Below are positions 32,903-44,618 of a stretch of DNA of 64,000 nucleotides, piece after piece. A program made the position numbers and the translations under genes. The DNA comes from Sordariomycetes sp. S80-01Y (lineage: Eukaryota; Ascomycota; Sordariomycetes): NCBI GenBank assembly GCA_037042185.1, contig JAXQJY010000031.1, positions 124,001 through 188,000 of the forward strand. Direction: 5' to 3'. The notes under the pieces are model-generated. The model saw only the letters and a program-made list of their open reading frames with translations. It had not been told where the DNA came from and ran no database searches. Each line of letters starts with the position of its first letter. Within the stretch, counting starts at the first letter, position 1.

Positions 32903-33327
32903 GAGCTGGCCCCTCCCACCCCATGGAAGTCCAGTGACCAGACCCTCATGTGGCTACCCGCCCGCCCTGCGCTGCACGCAACCTCAGCGCCCCATGCTGT
33001 GACCGTGGCCCTCGCCCAGCCCGAAGGGGCCTCTTGTCGTCCAGCAGCCCGCGCATCTGCCCCCCCATCTCCTCCCTCCCTCCCCCGTCGTCATGAAGGC
33101 GATTCAGGTAAGACAGCTTTGAGGAGGCGATAAGTGATCGAAAAGGCCGGGCTAGCGATGCAACCGCAGACAGGGTGCCCCCCCGGAGGGTGCGCGCAGT
33201 GAACTGGGGGACCTGCGTCTCTGATATGCAGGCTTGAGAAAGAAGGGCTTAGGGTGTTTTGGACGCCTGGTCTGGCCATTTGTCCACTTCTCGATTCTTG
33301 GTCCGGACGTCTTTTGCATAATCCTAG

Positions 33328-33351
33328 GTACCTTTGGAAGTACCTTTGGAA
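33328..33351. repeat. 12-bp direct tandem duplication
   Basis: GTACCTTTGGAA occurs twice back to back. It is a simple duplication in non-coding sequence. Confidence 0.85.
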
Positions 33352-33644
33352 GCATCTAGCTGAGAGTTTGTACGAAGGACGAGTGCTAGCAGAGACTCTA
33401 CGTTGATCTCCATCGTGCAGGCCGTGATGTGCAGCAGCGCCCATCGTTAACGCTGACGGCGCTACTCAAAAGTCTACCAGACGCAGCAGTTCGCCCCCCG
33501 CCGGGAAGGGGCTTGAGGTCGATATGCAACCCGCATGTGCAATGAGGTGCTCGGTGGGAATACGACGCTGGCGATCGGAGCCCGCTGGCTGGTGGTGGTG
33601 TGGGCACACGCGATGCGCCTCATCAGGCCTGTCCTGAGGTGACC

Positions 33645-33675
33645 AGAGTCAGAGTCGGAGTCGGGGTCGGAGTCG
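33645..33675. repeat. Degenerate hexamer repeat (AGTCGG-like)
   Basis: Five near-copies of AGTCGG/AGTCAG/GGTCGG follow each other, ending in a CG-dinucleotide run. Confidence 0.75.
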
Positions 33676-34639
33676 CGCGCGCGTTGAGCTTCGCCTCTTT
33701 GCGTGTCTGGGCTCGTCATCAAGAGTGACTGACGACTTTGCGAAGTACCGTGCCGACCTCCACCTCGCCCTGACTCGACCCGTCCTGCGCCGCACCGCCT
33801 TTGCACCTCCATCGTGTTATCTCGTCGTGAACCGATGCCGTGATCACTGCTTCCAGCGCAATCCGTGCGATTTAGCCGCAAAATCCCATCTCCAAACATG
33901 CGGGGTCGACGCTCGATAATTGTCGGATCCAAGACCAGACTAAGAAAGAGCCCGCCAACCACTGTGGATCCCCCGTTTTTGCCGTCCAGCAGCTAAACCA
34001 CGCCAATGCACCTCATCGTTGCAGAGGCAATGCCCCGTCTTGCCCGTCTAGAAGTCTACGCCATCATAGATCCAGATAGACGAAAGCCGCCGCCCGCGTC
34101 TGCTCGCTGGCTGGGCGCCCGGGGCCGGGGCCGGGGCTTCTGCGCAGTCATCTTCGGTCATCCGAGACTTGGTGTCATCGGGAGGCTGAGGGTGTGGCAC
34201 CGAGACATGCTCTCGTGATGCCGTCGACCCCAATGTGACAGCCTGGTGTGGCTGCCCGCCGTGACTGGCTGCCGAGGCAGAGCTACACGACCTGTCAGGC
34301 TTGCAGAACGCAGAAATCAGAAATCAGCTTGTGTCACCAGCGCTCTGACATCACATCACGTCCAGGATCCCGTGGAGGCTTCAATCATCTTGTCAATTCG
34401 AGGTCCTTGTTGCTATACTGAGACATGTCTATGTCTAAGCTGCTGCCCCTGTGCGCCGCCTAGAATTACCGCCGAAATATCCCCAATCCCCGTCAACTTT
34501 TGTGCTGAGCCACATCTCGTGGAAAGCCGTGAAACACACGCCCGTGGGCAGAAAATATAAGGGCAAATGTCAAGGTCGTTTCGTCGTAAGTCGGAGTGCC
34601 GTGTACCTCCGTCGTCAGTGCGGCTGCTTTGCAAAGCCA

Positions 34640-36185
34640 CTAGTCCGAGACACCGTAGCTGGTGCTCGAATCGTAGGCGGCCTTCTCGTCACAGAAGGCC
34701 TCGTCCTGCTCACGCTGCGCTTGCCGTCCCTTCTGGCGCACGTTGTAGCGGACGAGCTGGCTGTTGCCGGGCGGCGTCTTGAGCACGATCGATGGCGTCG
34801 GCGCCGGGGCAAGTCGCTCGTCGTCGTTGGCGTCTCCGTCCGCCCGGCTGCCCCACGACGTCATGTTGAGAGTAGCAAGCGCATACAGCTTGATGAGGCC
34901 ATGGAAATATCCAAAAATGATCGAGACGGGCAGGTAGACGACGTCAGAGGGGTGGCGGCGGAAGAGACCCACCAGCTTGACCACCTTTGTGAATCCAAAC
35001 ATGAAGATGAACTGCGCCCACCAGGCGTGCTGACGCGACTTCATGTCCCAGTCAGCAGTCGCCCACCAGCACATGGCCAGAAGCAGGGGGTCCATGAGGA
35101 AGGCGAGGGAGGTGAATGTTGCGATGTGCAGAGCGTAGGTGCACCATGGCTGCTGCTTCCAGACGTAGCGCTCGCGGACGAGGCTGGTCCAGTTGCTGCG
35201 CCAGTTGCTGCGCGCCCAGCGGGAGCACTGGTAGAGGAACTTGGTGCTGGTCTCGAGCGTCGTCTCCAGCTCACACTCGGGCTCGTACTGGATCCAGGTC
35301 TTCCACTGGTGGCTGACGAGCCAGCGAGATACGAAGTTGTCGTCGTCCGCGTTGAGGATCCACTTGCGCCACTTTTCATTCTTAAACCCGTGGAGGAACT
35401 CGTGAGACGACAGGATCTCGGTGCGGTAGCAGCCGGTACGACCAGACATGCAGGATGTTCCACCGTCCATGTTGTGCGTGGCCGAGATCTCGAAGTTGCG
35501 GCGCTCGATGTAGGCAGCACCGAGCCAGTTCCAGATGCGGGTGGAGAGGGGCGCATCCCATTCACGGCGCACGCGCTGGTTGGTACCGACACCGCCAATG
35601 TCGGGGTCCTCAAAGGGGGCGAGAATCCACTTCATCAGGGTTGAGGGCCAAGTTACATCGTCGTCAGCCATGATGGTGAGGCGTGTCTCGACCTTGGGCA
35701 GAGCCTCGCAGACCTGAATGCGCTTGTTGGCGATGGCAACGGCAAGGACCCGGACGCGAGGGAAGTTGAGCGACTCCGCCAGCTTCTCGAGGTCTTTGCG
35801 CTTGTCATGGGTGGTGACCAAAATCAGCTCGTAGGGACCGCAGGCCAGGATGCTCTCAAGAGAAGGGCGCAGCTCCTCGAACGCGTTGTGGATCGTAGGG
35901 ATCACCACCGTCACGTCCTTGCTGGTGTAGGTGGGGTTCTCGGGAATGGGCTTGCTCTTGTAGAACCAGTGACTGAAGCAGTGAACGATGAGACGGACAT
36001 AGCGGTGGAGCCTGGCTTGTTAGGTTTGGGAGCAAGTTTGGGGTGTGCGCGTGCACTCACCAGCAAGCCCAGAAGAGGCCCATCCAGAAGCTGGTCGAGT
36101 ACCAGAAGTTGGTGGACGGCACGAAGAGGGTGAGGAAGTTGAGCATCTTGCCCACGATGGCATCGGCGATGTCCTCCATGGCCAT
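34640..36185 (-). CDS. Family 2 glycosyltransferase, hyaluronan/chitin-synthase-like
   Basis: Two exons, 36185-36061 and 36011-34640, with a 49-bp intron, give 498 aa. The start is the first of two ATGs in MAMEDIADAIV. A hydrophobic N-terminal segment (about 18-45) is followed by a processive GT2 domain with VTVVIPTIHN, the UDP-binding DDD in IMADDDVTWP, a second NADDD, and the product-site motif Q-x2-RW as QCSRW. Three or so transmembrane helices follow. It resembles the fungal GT2 protein described in Zymoseptoria and Fusarium, which is needed for hyphal growth on solid surfaces. The polymer made is not known. It has unusually large intergenic regions on both sides. Confidence 0.92.
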
Positions 36186-39100
36186 GACGCTGGAAATGAG
36201 CTCCCGTGAAGTCGGGAGGTGGTGAGCAGGGCGAAGTCGGAGGTGAGGTTGGTGAGGGTGAGAGGAGCTCTGTTTTGTTGAGCAGTCGCTTGCAAGCCGA
36301 GACCTCGCCTCGATTTGAACGAGTCCAAGCAAAAAATCGGCAAATCGCCTTGGTAATTCTGACAGCTGCCAACAGCCGGTTGTCCAGCAGTCCAAGGAGT
36401 ATCGCTATTCGTCAACGGCCAACCCAAAAACAGTACGCCAGAAGAAACCAGATACAAGCAGCCCAGGGAACAGGCCTAATATACAACGAACCCGGGTCTC
36501 AGCCAGAAGCGCTCATGGCAGAAAGAGCGATACGGGTTGTACGGAAGGTAGGTAAAAGACTAAGATGGAGGACGTGAGACATCGTGAGAGCATGTTGAGG
36601 AGGAGGGCCGCCATATATACGAAGTAGTCGGCCGGATCGGAACAGACTGGGAAGCGCAAGCGTGTCTGCGCCCTCCAACGGACCATCCAATGTCATGCAT
36701 GAGCGCGGAGACGACATGGAGCAGCAGCTATGCGGACCCTCTCTGGCGCTTGAGGCAAATCTGTGTGCTTCAGAGATCTCGAGTCCTCGAGGAGAGGAGA
36801 CGAGGCAAGGCCCGCTGGCCGCAAGCTGGCCGCAGGGATTGCGAGCCAAGACGCTTTGAAGAGACGCTAGGAGGCGCGCCTAGGTCTGTGCAGGTGGGCC
36901 CCGAGCAGGTGGAGAGCGACGTTGGGTGGGCGATGTGCCCTGGTTGCAGATTTCGGGGGGTGTGCGGTGATCAGGATCGTCGAGCCATGTCTGGTCACCT
37001 TGGTGAGGTGAGGGGTCGGAGCGAGGGCAGGCGGCTGCTGAATAGCCTCGTCTTGGTCGACCGTTCGTCGATTGGTGGTGGTCTTTATCACAGTCATGGG
37101 ACTGGTCTCGTCCTCCTTTGCCGCTGGGTGGTTATCCAATTCCGCCAGTAGCGCCGACGGCCTTGCGACCAGGCAAGAACCGGATTGCGGCAGCTGATGG
37201 GCTAGCTCAGCGAAGGTGTTTGCGACGACTAATCTCGAAGGACAGGTTGCGCGCCTGCAGGGACGCCAGCGCGGGGATTCTCGACAGACCCTTCTGCTTC
37301 GATTACTGCCGGGGGGCTCCAATGCGCGAGGCTTTTCTTTGGTCGGCGCAGACTGAGAAAAGAGACGACATGGTGCTCCGTAGCGCGCGAGAGGATAGAG
37401 GCCATTGTCCAACCATAGAGGGGAAACAAGCAATCGCTATCGCATGCAGGTACTTGCAGAGACGCAGCAGCAGCTCTACCACCTGATGGCGGGTGTATGC
37501 CGCTGTCCGAGGCCCACCAACGGTCCTCCAGGTGTGGGCGCCTCCAAACTACAGAGAGACGAGCCGACGGCAAAGGCGACATGTGCTGAATTCAGATACG
37601 AGGAAGCGCCTCAAACTGACGAGGGAGCTTCTCCTGCTCACCAGAAAGTGCCCAGTGCCAGACCTCGCAACGCTGTGGACAAGGATGCTGGGGACCGAAT
37701 TGGTCACCATGCAGATCTCCAAGTCCACCGACGACGTCGCGTCGTGCATATGTGAGAGGTGCTGTTGGCGTATCACTCGCTGTCGCGATTGCGTTTCGAC
37801 ATGAACGGCGCGGGGGCCGCTCGCTCTGCCGTGGACCCTGTTTCGTGCTGGTGGAAATGTTGTTGGTGGTGTCGAGTTGCAGTCAATTCTCAGGCTGTCC
37901 ACCTCACTGGCAGAGGTGGATGCAGGTGAAGAGTTTTCTTGGACGAGGTCGTCACTGCCATGATGCGATGCAGCCGGGGCAGACGCTCCTGCCGAGATCG
38001 ATGCGGTCCGGTGGCATCGTCACTATAGAGCGCCCAATCCACTTCGTCGCGGGAAGGAGCAACTCGAACCCCAGAGACCAAAGCCGGAGTCGACTCGGAA
38101 GGAAGGCGCGCAGTGGATCTGGATGTCGTGACCATTAATCTCGCCGACAACGTCACGGCCCGCCTAGGCTTCTCTACCCTTCTTTAGCACTCACCTCTGA
38201 GCTGCATTGCATCGTCACTTTTACCACCTCCTTGTAGGCAGGTCTGCAGCATCGGTACCGGGTACCCAGTACCTAGTACCTGTTACGGATCGTGCTGCTC
38301 CGTTGCCTCTGCCGACCAGCTGTGTTCAAACCCCAGCCCTGACGCCGCTCTCTCGTATCGTCGACCAACAAGCCTCAACGCGAGTCTGGACCCTCTACCC
38401 TCCACAGCCAAGCCCGAGATCCAGTACCGGACACGGCACCCACTGGCCATGATTTCACCCATCAGCCTCAAACCCTACTTCGTACGGCGCATCGAAGCTA
38501 GCCCCCAGCCATCCCACTGTATTACTCAAGCGCTGACAATGACAGCCACCAGAAAGGTGGGCGACTTCGCTCAGCCAGGGACGGTGCGACGCAGCTTGAC
38601 CCTTTGGGAAGTGTGCTCTAGCACCGCTGCAGCCATCAGACTACGACGACGCTCTGGGGGGATGTTGACTCAACATTGGACGCACCACACATGAGAAAAG
38701 CCTGTTGGTTCTGCTCTGATGGCGATCCTTGGCAATTGCCGCCGTCTGCTCAACACAAAAGGCCACATGATGCGTCCGCAGAGCGCAAGACTATGTCGTC
38801 GCCACTGTCCATCTACACTGCAGCACCAGCCAATGGTTCCTTGGCGGCGAATTTTCCATGCCGGTCAAAGCCGTGCCCAATGCGCCAGCTCAATCTTGAA
38901 CCCTAGCTAGCTATCTTCCCGTGCAAATCGCGACTCTGCAGCGACTGGGCGACTGGAGCAGCTCGGAAGGAAAGACCGGGTGATTTCCACTGACGGAGAT
39001 CTGTGGAGGCGGGATAGCCCTAGCACCGGAAGATCGACAGACGCCAATTCTCGCACGGCCGCCTCGAACAGTCGAAAATAGCCGTCCCCATTTATTCTTC

Positions 39101-42100
39101 ATGGTCAAGAATCATAGGGCCCGAAGGCCTCTACGCTCTCTCATGCGTCAAGTCTCTCCAAGACCGGACGAACCGCTGCTTCCCACGGCTCAGACCGACC
39201 TTCCGGGGGGCAGGTCCTGGTCGCGAACCAACTTCGCAAACGATGGCGAGCTTCCGGAGACCGCAGACCTACCTATCGCAAGACCTCTAGCGGGTGGGGA
39301 ATCCGCCGCACGCGCTCCACGTCCGACGTGAACTTCAAAGACGCTGTCTCACACTCGAGCTCCCATGCCTCCCTATGCGCTATCCCTGTAGGCGGACTGA
39401 AGGATCTCGACGTGGCAGCTTCTACCTGAAACGACAACCAGTAATCAGATGCAGGCCCGCCGGCTTGCACCTCACCCAAGCTCTTGGACCGGTTCGGGAC
39501 GCTCAGAACGGCAACGCTGGCTAGGGGCATGCAGAAGCGCAGCGCAAGTGGCCTGCTTCGACACCGCGGAAGCGAGTCTATTCTTCCGGCATTGGCTCTC
39601 GTTCGGACCGAACGTTTGCGTTTGCGCCCACGTTATCAGCTCAAGGACAGCTGGAAATGGAAGTCGAATGCCACCTCATGCGCTCACATCCAGCATCTCT
39701 GACTTGTTCAAACGATGCACAAGGGTCATGGGGCTCTTTGACTCGAGGCACTCTTCCACCAGAGATCTACGGTTCGGTCAGGCACTTGCCGTCTGTAGAT
39801 CGCACAAGCGCTGTCTGTTGGCTGATATCGAGCGGGGGGAGTTGGCGAAGTGAGCGACCATGCCGACATTGGGGCTCACCGAGCAGTATCACCATGCGAC
39901 ATCTGCCAGACCCTTGCATAGAGCGAGCTGTGCCCCCGGAAAAGGCGTCGGAGTGGCGTCACGGAAGAACATCAGTTGGCCTCCGAATGTGTCAGAGCCC
40001 CGTCACCAAATGATCCCTTCACCAGATCACACGCTGAGGAATTCATCTGAATGACGTTTGCTACAGTGGGCGTGCATTTGGTCTTTGCCCTCATTGGACT
40101 CCACTGGCCTCGCGATATTAAACAACAGGGAGCTGTTGCGATCACCGGAAGCTGCAGACGGACTTTGTTCACCCGATTACCGTCGAGCGAGTGCACGTCG
40201 TCACCTGCACGGCCAAGAACCGGAAGCTCGAGAGCCCAAGTCGTCCTTTTTTGCCCAGAGACATCTACTGTCCCGGACGCAAAGCTATCCATGTGAAAAC
40301 CCGCATCCTCGGATCCAATCGCCAACTGCCCGTTCTCCTCAACCATCCGTTACAACGACGCACGATCTCTGGAAACTGCACAAGTGATAACTGAATCCTT
40401 GTTTGCGACCTATCATCTTTGCCACACTCTCGATAAGCCCGCGAAACACATTCAAATCAGGGTAGCATCAGAAGTTGGATATGTGCAAGCTATGGTGAGC
40501 TCGACTCCTGGTCGCGGTGGCATTGCCTCCACTTGACTGGCCAGATCCGCGGGCCGCAGGGCAGCCAAAGGGAGGGCTGCGCCCGTGATCGTCAAGCTTT
40601 CTCGCTTTGTGTGCTTTTCGATTCGAGCATCTCCTTGGACCCGGGCTTCATCTAGAAACAATCGTCGAGTGGCGATCTTATGATGTTGCTCGGCGAAGTA
40701 CCCCAGACACACCCTGAGAAAAGGCCGTTGAAGCAGGCCAGATGATCGGCTACGGGGCACCCTCATGGTTGAGTATCGTCAGTGTAAGATCAAGCGAAAG
40801 GCGGGGACGCGCCCCGATATACAACTATCATCTTGTCAACGACATTCTGGGATATAGTCATCGTCATCCAGCTCGTCATGTGTCGAGGGAGGAAAGCGAA
40901 GCTGTATGGCTCGGACTCAGATGAAGACTAGGGACCTCCCTTTGGCGAGAACGGGATGAGCTGTTCCGTTGGCACTATCAATCGGCTTGCAACAGGCATC
41001 CTCGAGACAATATCGCAGACCCCACGAAAACCACAGGCACCGCGCGGTCTCCCTCGTCCTTGCGCAACCAACGTCACCCAAGGGACTCTCCATACTACAA
41101 CCATTGGCGTAGGAATTCTTGCCGTTTGGGAGTTCCGTGGGTGATGACGTCTGCGCAAGGACGAGAGAATAGTTGCTACGGTCAGGCTTCAGATGCCTGC
41201 GACTGCCGTGTAGCTTGAGCGACTGCACTTCTACTTTGGTGTACCATCACCCAAACCTGACGAGGAGATGCGTAAGACATTTGCCGGCTCCGACTTTGTG
41301 GTTCCACAGACAGATCATCACATTCATCGACCCACAGACAAAGCTTTAGCTGAGTAGGACCTAACTACAACCTGGCGACTGCAGCCAAACTCGTTCTCTA
41401 TTTGGACACCTGGAGCAGGATCTTATGAAGTCAAGACTCTCGGAAATTGTTGACGCTGTTTCTAGGTTTCCATTGAGCACAAGGCGCTGAGCGGGGGCCC
41501 AAGTCTCGTCATGTTTGTCATGCTGGTGCTGGTGCTGGTGCTGGTCGAAGGCGGTAGCGACCCCGGCGCGATAGAACAGCGCAAACGTCCAGTTCCTTCA
41601 ACCTGCTCTTCCATGGATATACCCCCCAGGATTCTGAAGGAGCTATAGACATATATCCGCCTCATGAAAAAACTTGTGCAGGTACAGAAATGTGGCGGCG
41701 TGATGCAAAGGCTCCTCAACGGATCCAAGCTGCTACGAGCCACCGAGGCTACCACGAGCGACTTCGCCGGAAGCATATCACGAAGCTTCTGACTACTGCG
41801 CTAGAGCGAGCTGGTCCTGAATGGTACCTTAGTCCCTAGAGTGGTTTTTAGCTTATCAGCAACCTTGTTCCATTGCAATCTGACCATGTGTCACCGAAAC
41901 ACGCGGAGCCCCTCTGACGACCAGGCTGACCGTCGCCCTTAGCTTACCACGAAATGTCCACGCTGACACAAAGGTCGACACGCGGTTTGACCGTCCGCTT
42001 GGGGCCATTCCGTTTCACGAACCGTGACGACAGGTGCATGTGTCTGCGCGTGCCGCGTGTGACAGACCTCGGCAGTGTAGCGAGGCTCAGCTAACATATC

Positions 42101-44618
42101 AGAAGTTGTAGGGGCAAGTGTGCAGGATTTCCAGGCTTCTCAAGCATCGGAATGGGCAATTGCGTGTTGGTCGGTGTACGATGGCTGGGGGATTACGCCA
42201 GCCGTGACGGCCGTTCAGAATGGCTGTGCAATGCGTTTGGCGGACTCTCGTGCTTCCACAAACTGAAGACCTCCGGAGCGGCTATGCCAAGTACATACTG
42301 CGGTCTGTTGGATGTTGAGGCTGCCGCTTGTAGTAGTGTCGTCGAGTTGCCTATGGCGGTCGCACAAACAGCCAGGGTCCTCTGTCTATCTACCTGCCTC
42401 TCGGGTATCACGGAGCATTCACACAGTATGTGTCGGCTGTCTAGTCGCCGTTGGCCGTGTACGGAGACCATCACTCGACGCTACAACACGCAGATGGTGC
42501 GGTCCCAGAGGCAGTCGCATGGCACGACAGGCTGCTTGTGCTCCCCAACTCTGCAGGTGTCTGCCGAAGACGCGGCGGTTTCTGAAGTCCTGGGGATTCA
42601 CTGCTCTAAATTGCCGAAGATGGTCGGTGCTGCAGCAGGATGCGTGTTGGCGGACGCTGTTGTTGGGTGGCGACGCCGAGAACCATGGAGGAGCAGACAG
42701 ACCCCGTGATTGGTGGTGCGCGTATTCTCCTCATCACTGGCTCTCTGGCGCAACCCGGCGGAGAATTAGACTCGAGCTGAGGCTGCGCCTGTCAGACATC
42801 AAGGTTGGCGCCGGCGGTGTTTATGAGGGTCGCTGGCGGGTGGGAGTGGACGGCAGCGGTTGAGAGTCCAGATGGAGCAAAGGCCGGGGTCTAGACGGTA
42901 TGCGGACATGCACCACAGATCTGAGATCAGCAGCCTTTCTATGTAGATGGGGCGCAACGGCGGTGCAAAGTGGGAGGCCCCGCGGCAGGCGGTCAACGGT
43001 TAGTGAGTGAGTGGGTGTATGTTGGCGGTGAAGTTCGTGAGTGCTCAGGCTAGGACTGTCTTGAAGTCACGCGACGCATCGGCACGAAAGATGAAGGGCT
43101 CGAGGATCAATGACGCCCAGCGGATAGGCTGAAGGGAGTCGATAGTCTGGGCAGTAGCGAAAATGGGCGGTTGAAGTCATAGGCTGGCATGGGCATTCCT
43201 CGGCGCCGAAGAGACGGCGAAGGGGGGGACTGAAGGGGGCTGATGATAGGCGACGACTACTCAGGACTGCCAGTGAAGAGAGCCTCGATAAGCTTGGAGT
43301 TGGTGCCCGGAGGCGACGGACCCGGAGATGGAGGGGTGGGGGCGGCTGCGGCGGGGGATGCCTGCTGTTAGTTAACGCATCAAGTAAACATCTCACTGCT
43401 TACGCTACGCTCACTCACCCTCTCACTCACCGTCCGCTCAGGCTCACCCGCGACAGAAGACAACGGGGTCCAGGAGGGGGGAGATGGGATTGTTGGAAAG
43501 GCGGCTGCGGAAATGGCAATGTGTTGGGCGAAATTGGCCGTCATCTCATGAAATTAGGGGATTTACAGGCCCCAAGCCGATCACTCAACCCAGCCCCGGG
43601 GGCCTTACGGGGAGCTAGCAGGCGCTACCACTAACACCGTGGGCGCTACCTCCCCGCTATCGATAAGGCTGGCGCCTGGCGCCTGGCGGCCTGGCCGTCT
43701 GTCTGGCCGCGCGCGCGAGGGGCGACGACGCACTGGCAGTGGAGAAGTCCAGGCGGGTCGCTCGCTGTCTCAGCCCGCAAACGGTCAGGTCAGTGACCAC
43801 TGCGGCACCACCGTGACCGACCGCCAGCGGGCACCTCACTCGGCGCTGCGCTGAACATGTCCGCGATCCGGGACTCTGCGAGACTTTTGTCTTGGAGTCA
43901 TCGGGTGCGGCCACATCAAAGTCAATCTGACGACGGGCCGTCCAAGGGAGACTGATGCGCGCATAGCAGGCGTCCACGGCTGCCATTACAGTTACACTGG
44001 TCCGATGCCATGACTGCCCAGTGACGGGGTTCGACAATCAGGACCGCTGAATTCGGTCTAGAGCGGCCTTGGCCCAACATTGGCACAATCATCCCGCGAC
44101 CGCAGCTGGTTGCCTCTGGTGCCAATCCCGCTGACGGTGGACGCTCTGATGCTCAAGGGCCCCCGTCAATCCGTCAATCCCATCATCTCCGCCTCTCTGC
44201 CTCGCCGCAGCGACTTGTGCCTGTGCCCCCGTGCCGTATAGTCCGTACCTTCGCCGCGCGGCCCTTCTTCTGTTCCTTTTCTCATTATTACCATCACATA
44301 TCTCTCGCTTGCGCTTCGTTGTTGGCGTGTTGTTTGCTGCTTGCGCCCACCGTCCAACCTGCTGCAGATAGGCCTCTGTGAGGGCCTCGTATACGCCACA
44401 CCCCTGCAAACCGACCCAAGCGGCACTCCCGGATCGCAGCGCCTCGCTCGCTCGCTCACTCACTCAATCCCTGGCGTTGTACGCAGTGCTCAATCTATAT
44501 ACGACAGCCCATGCCTCGTGTAGTCGCTGCCTCATTGTCGTTCCCTGGATCCTCTCTGCTGAGGTTTGGCCATCGCAGTCGGTCTGCCCCCTCGGCAGGC
44601 TCGTAAAGTCAGCCCAGC
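36186..44618. other. 8.4-kb gene desert between GT2 gene and Ser/Thr-rich gene
   Basis: The two flanking genes point away from each other across 8.4 kb. Every frame here is short, and none shows a domain, a long exon or believable splice-linked conservation. GC appears nearer 55% than in coding DNA, with no extreme AT bias. I see no terminal repeats, transposase or reverse transcriptase. Simple repeats occur at 41521-41546 and near 43670. The left end is the GT2 promoter and the right end the long leader of the 44619 gene; the middle is unexplained. Confidence 0.6.
41521..41546. repeat. Hexamer tandem repeat TGCTGG
   Basis: About four consecutive TGCTGG units lie in non-coding DNA. Confidence 0.8.

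Larger units (their letters stand above)
31426..34639. other. Gene-poor region downstream of unknown gene and GT2 gene
   Basis: These 3.2 kb contain no frame I can support as a gene. They are rich in short tandem repeats, listed separately, and hold the 3' flanks of two convergent genes. GC content appears lower than in neighbouring genes. Confidence 0.6.

Noticed and set aside
32873-33675. CRISPR-like array from short repeats
   Set aside because: The repeats are contiguous simple tandem units without spacers, in a eukaryotic genome.
36300-36380. B-box-like GTTCAAATC on the minus strand
   Set aside because: A four-base T-stem can form, but no matching acceptor stem was found, and it lies in the GT2 5' flank.
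42152-42863. Two overlapping frames of about 185 codons in the gene desert
   Set aside because: Neither shows a domain or convincing composition, and they overlap each other in different frames.
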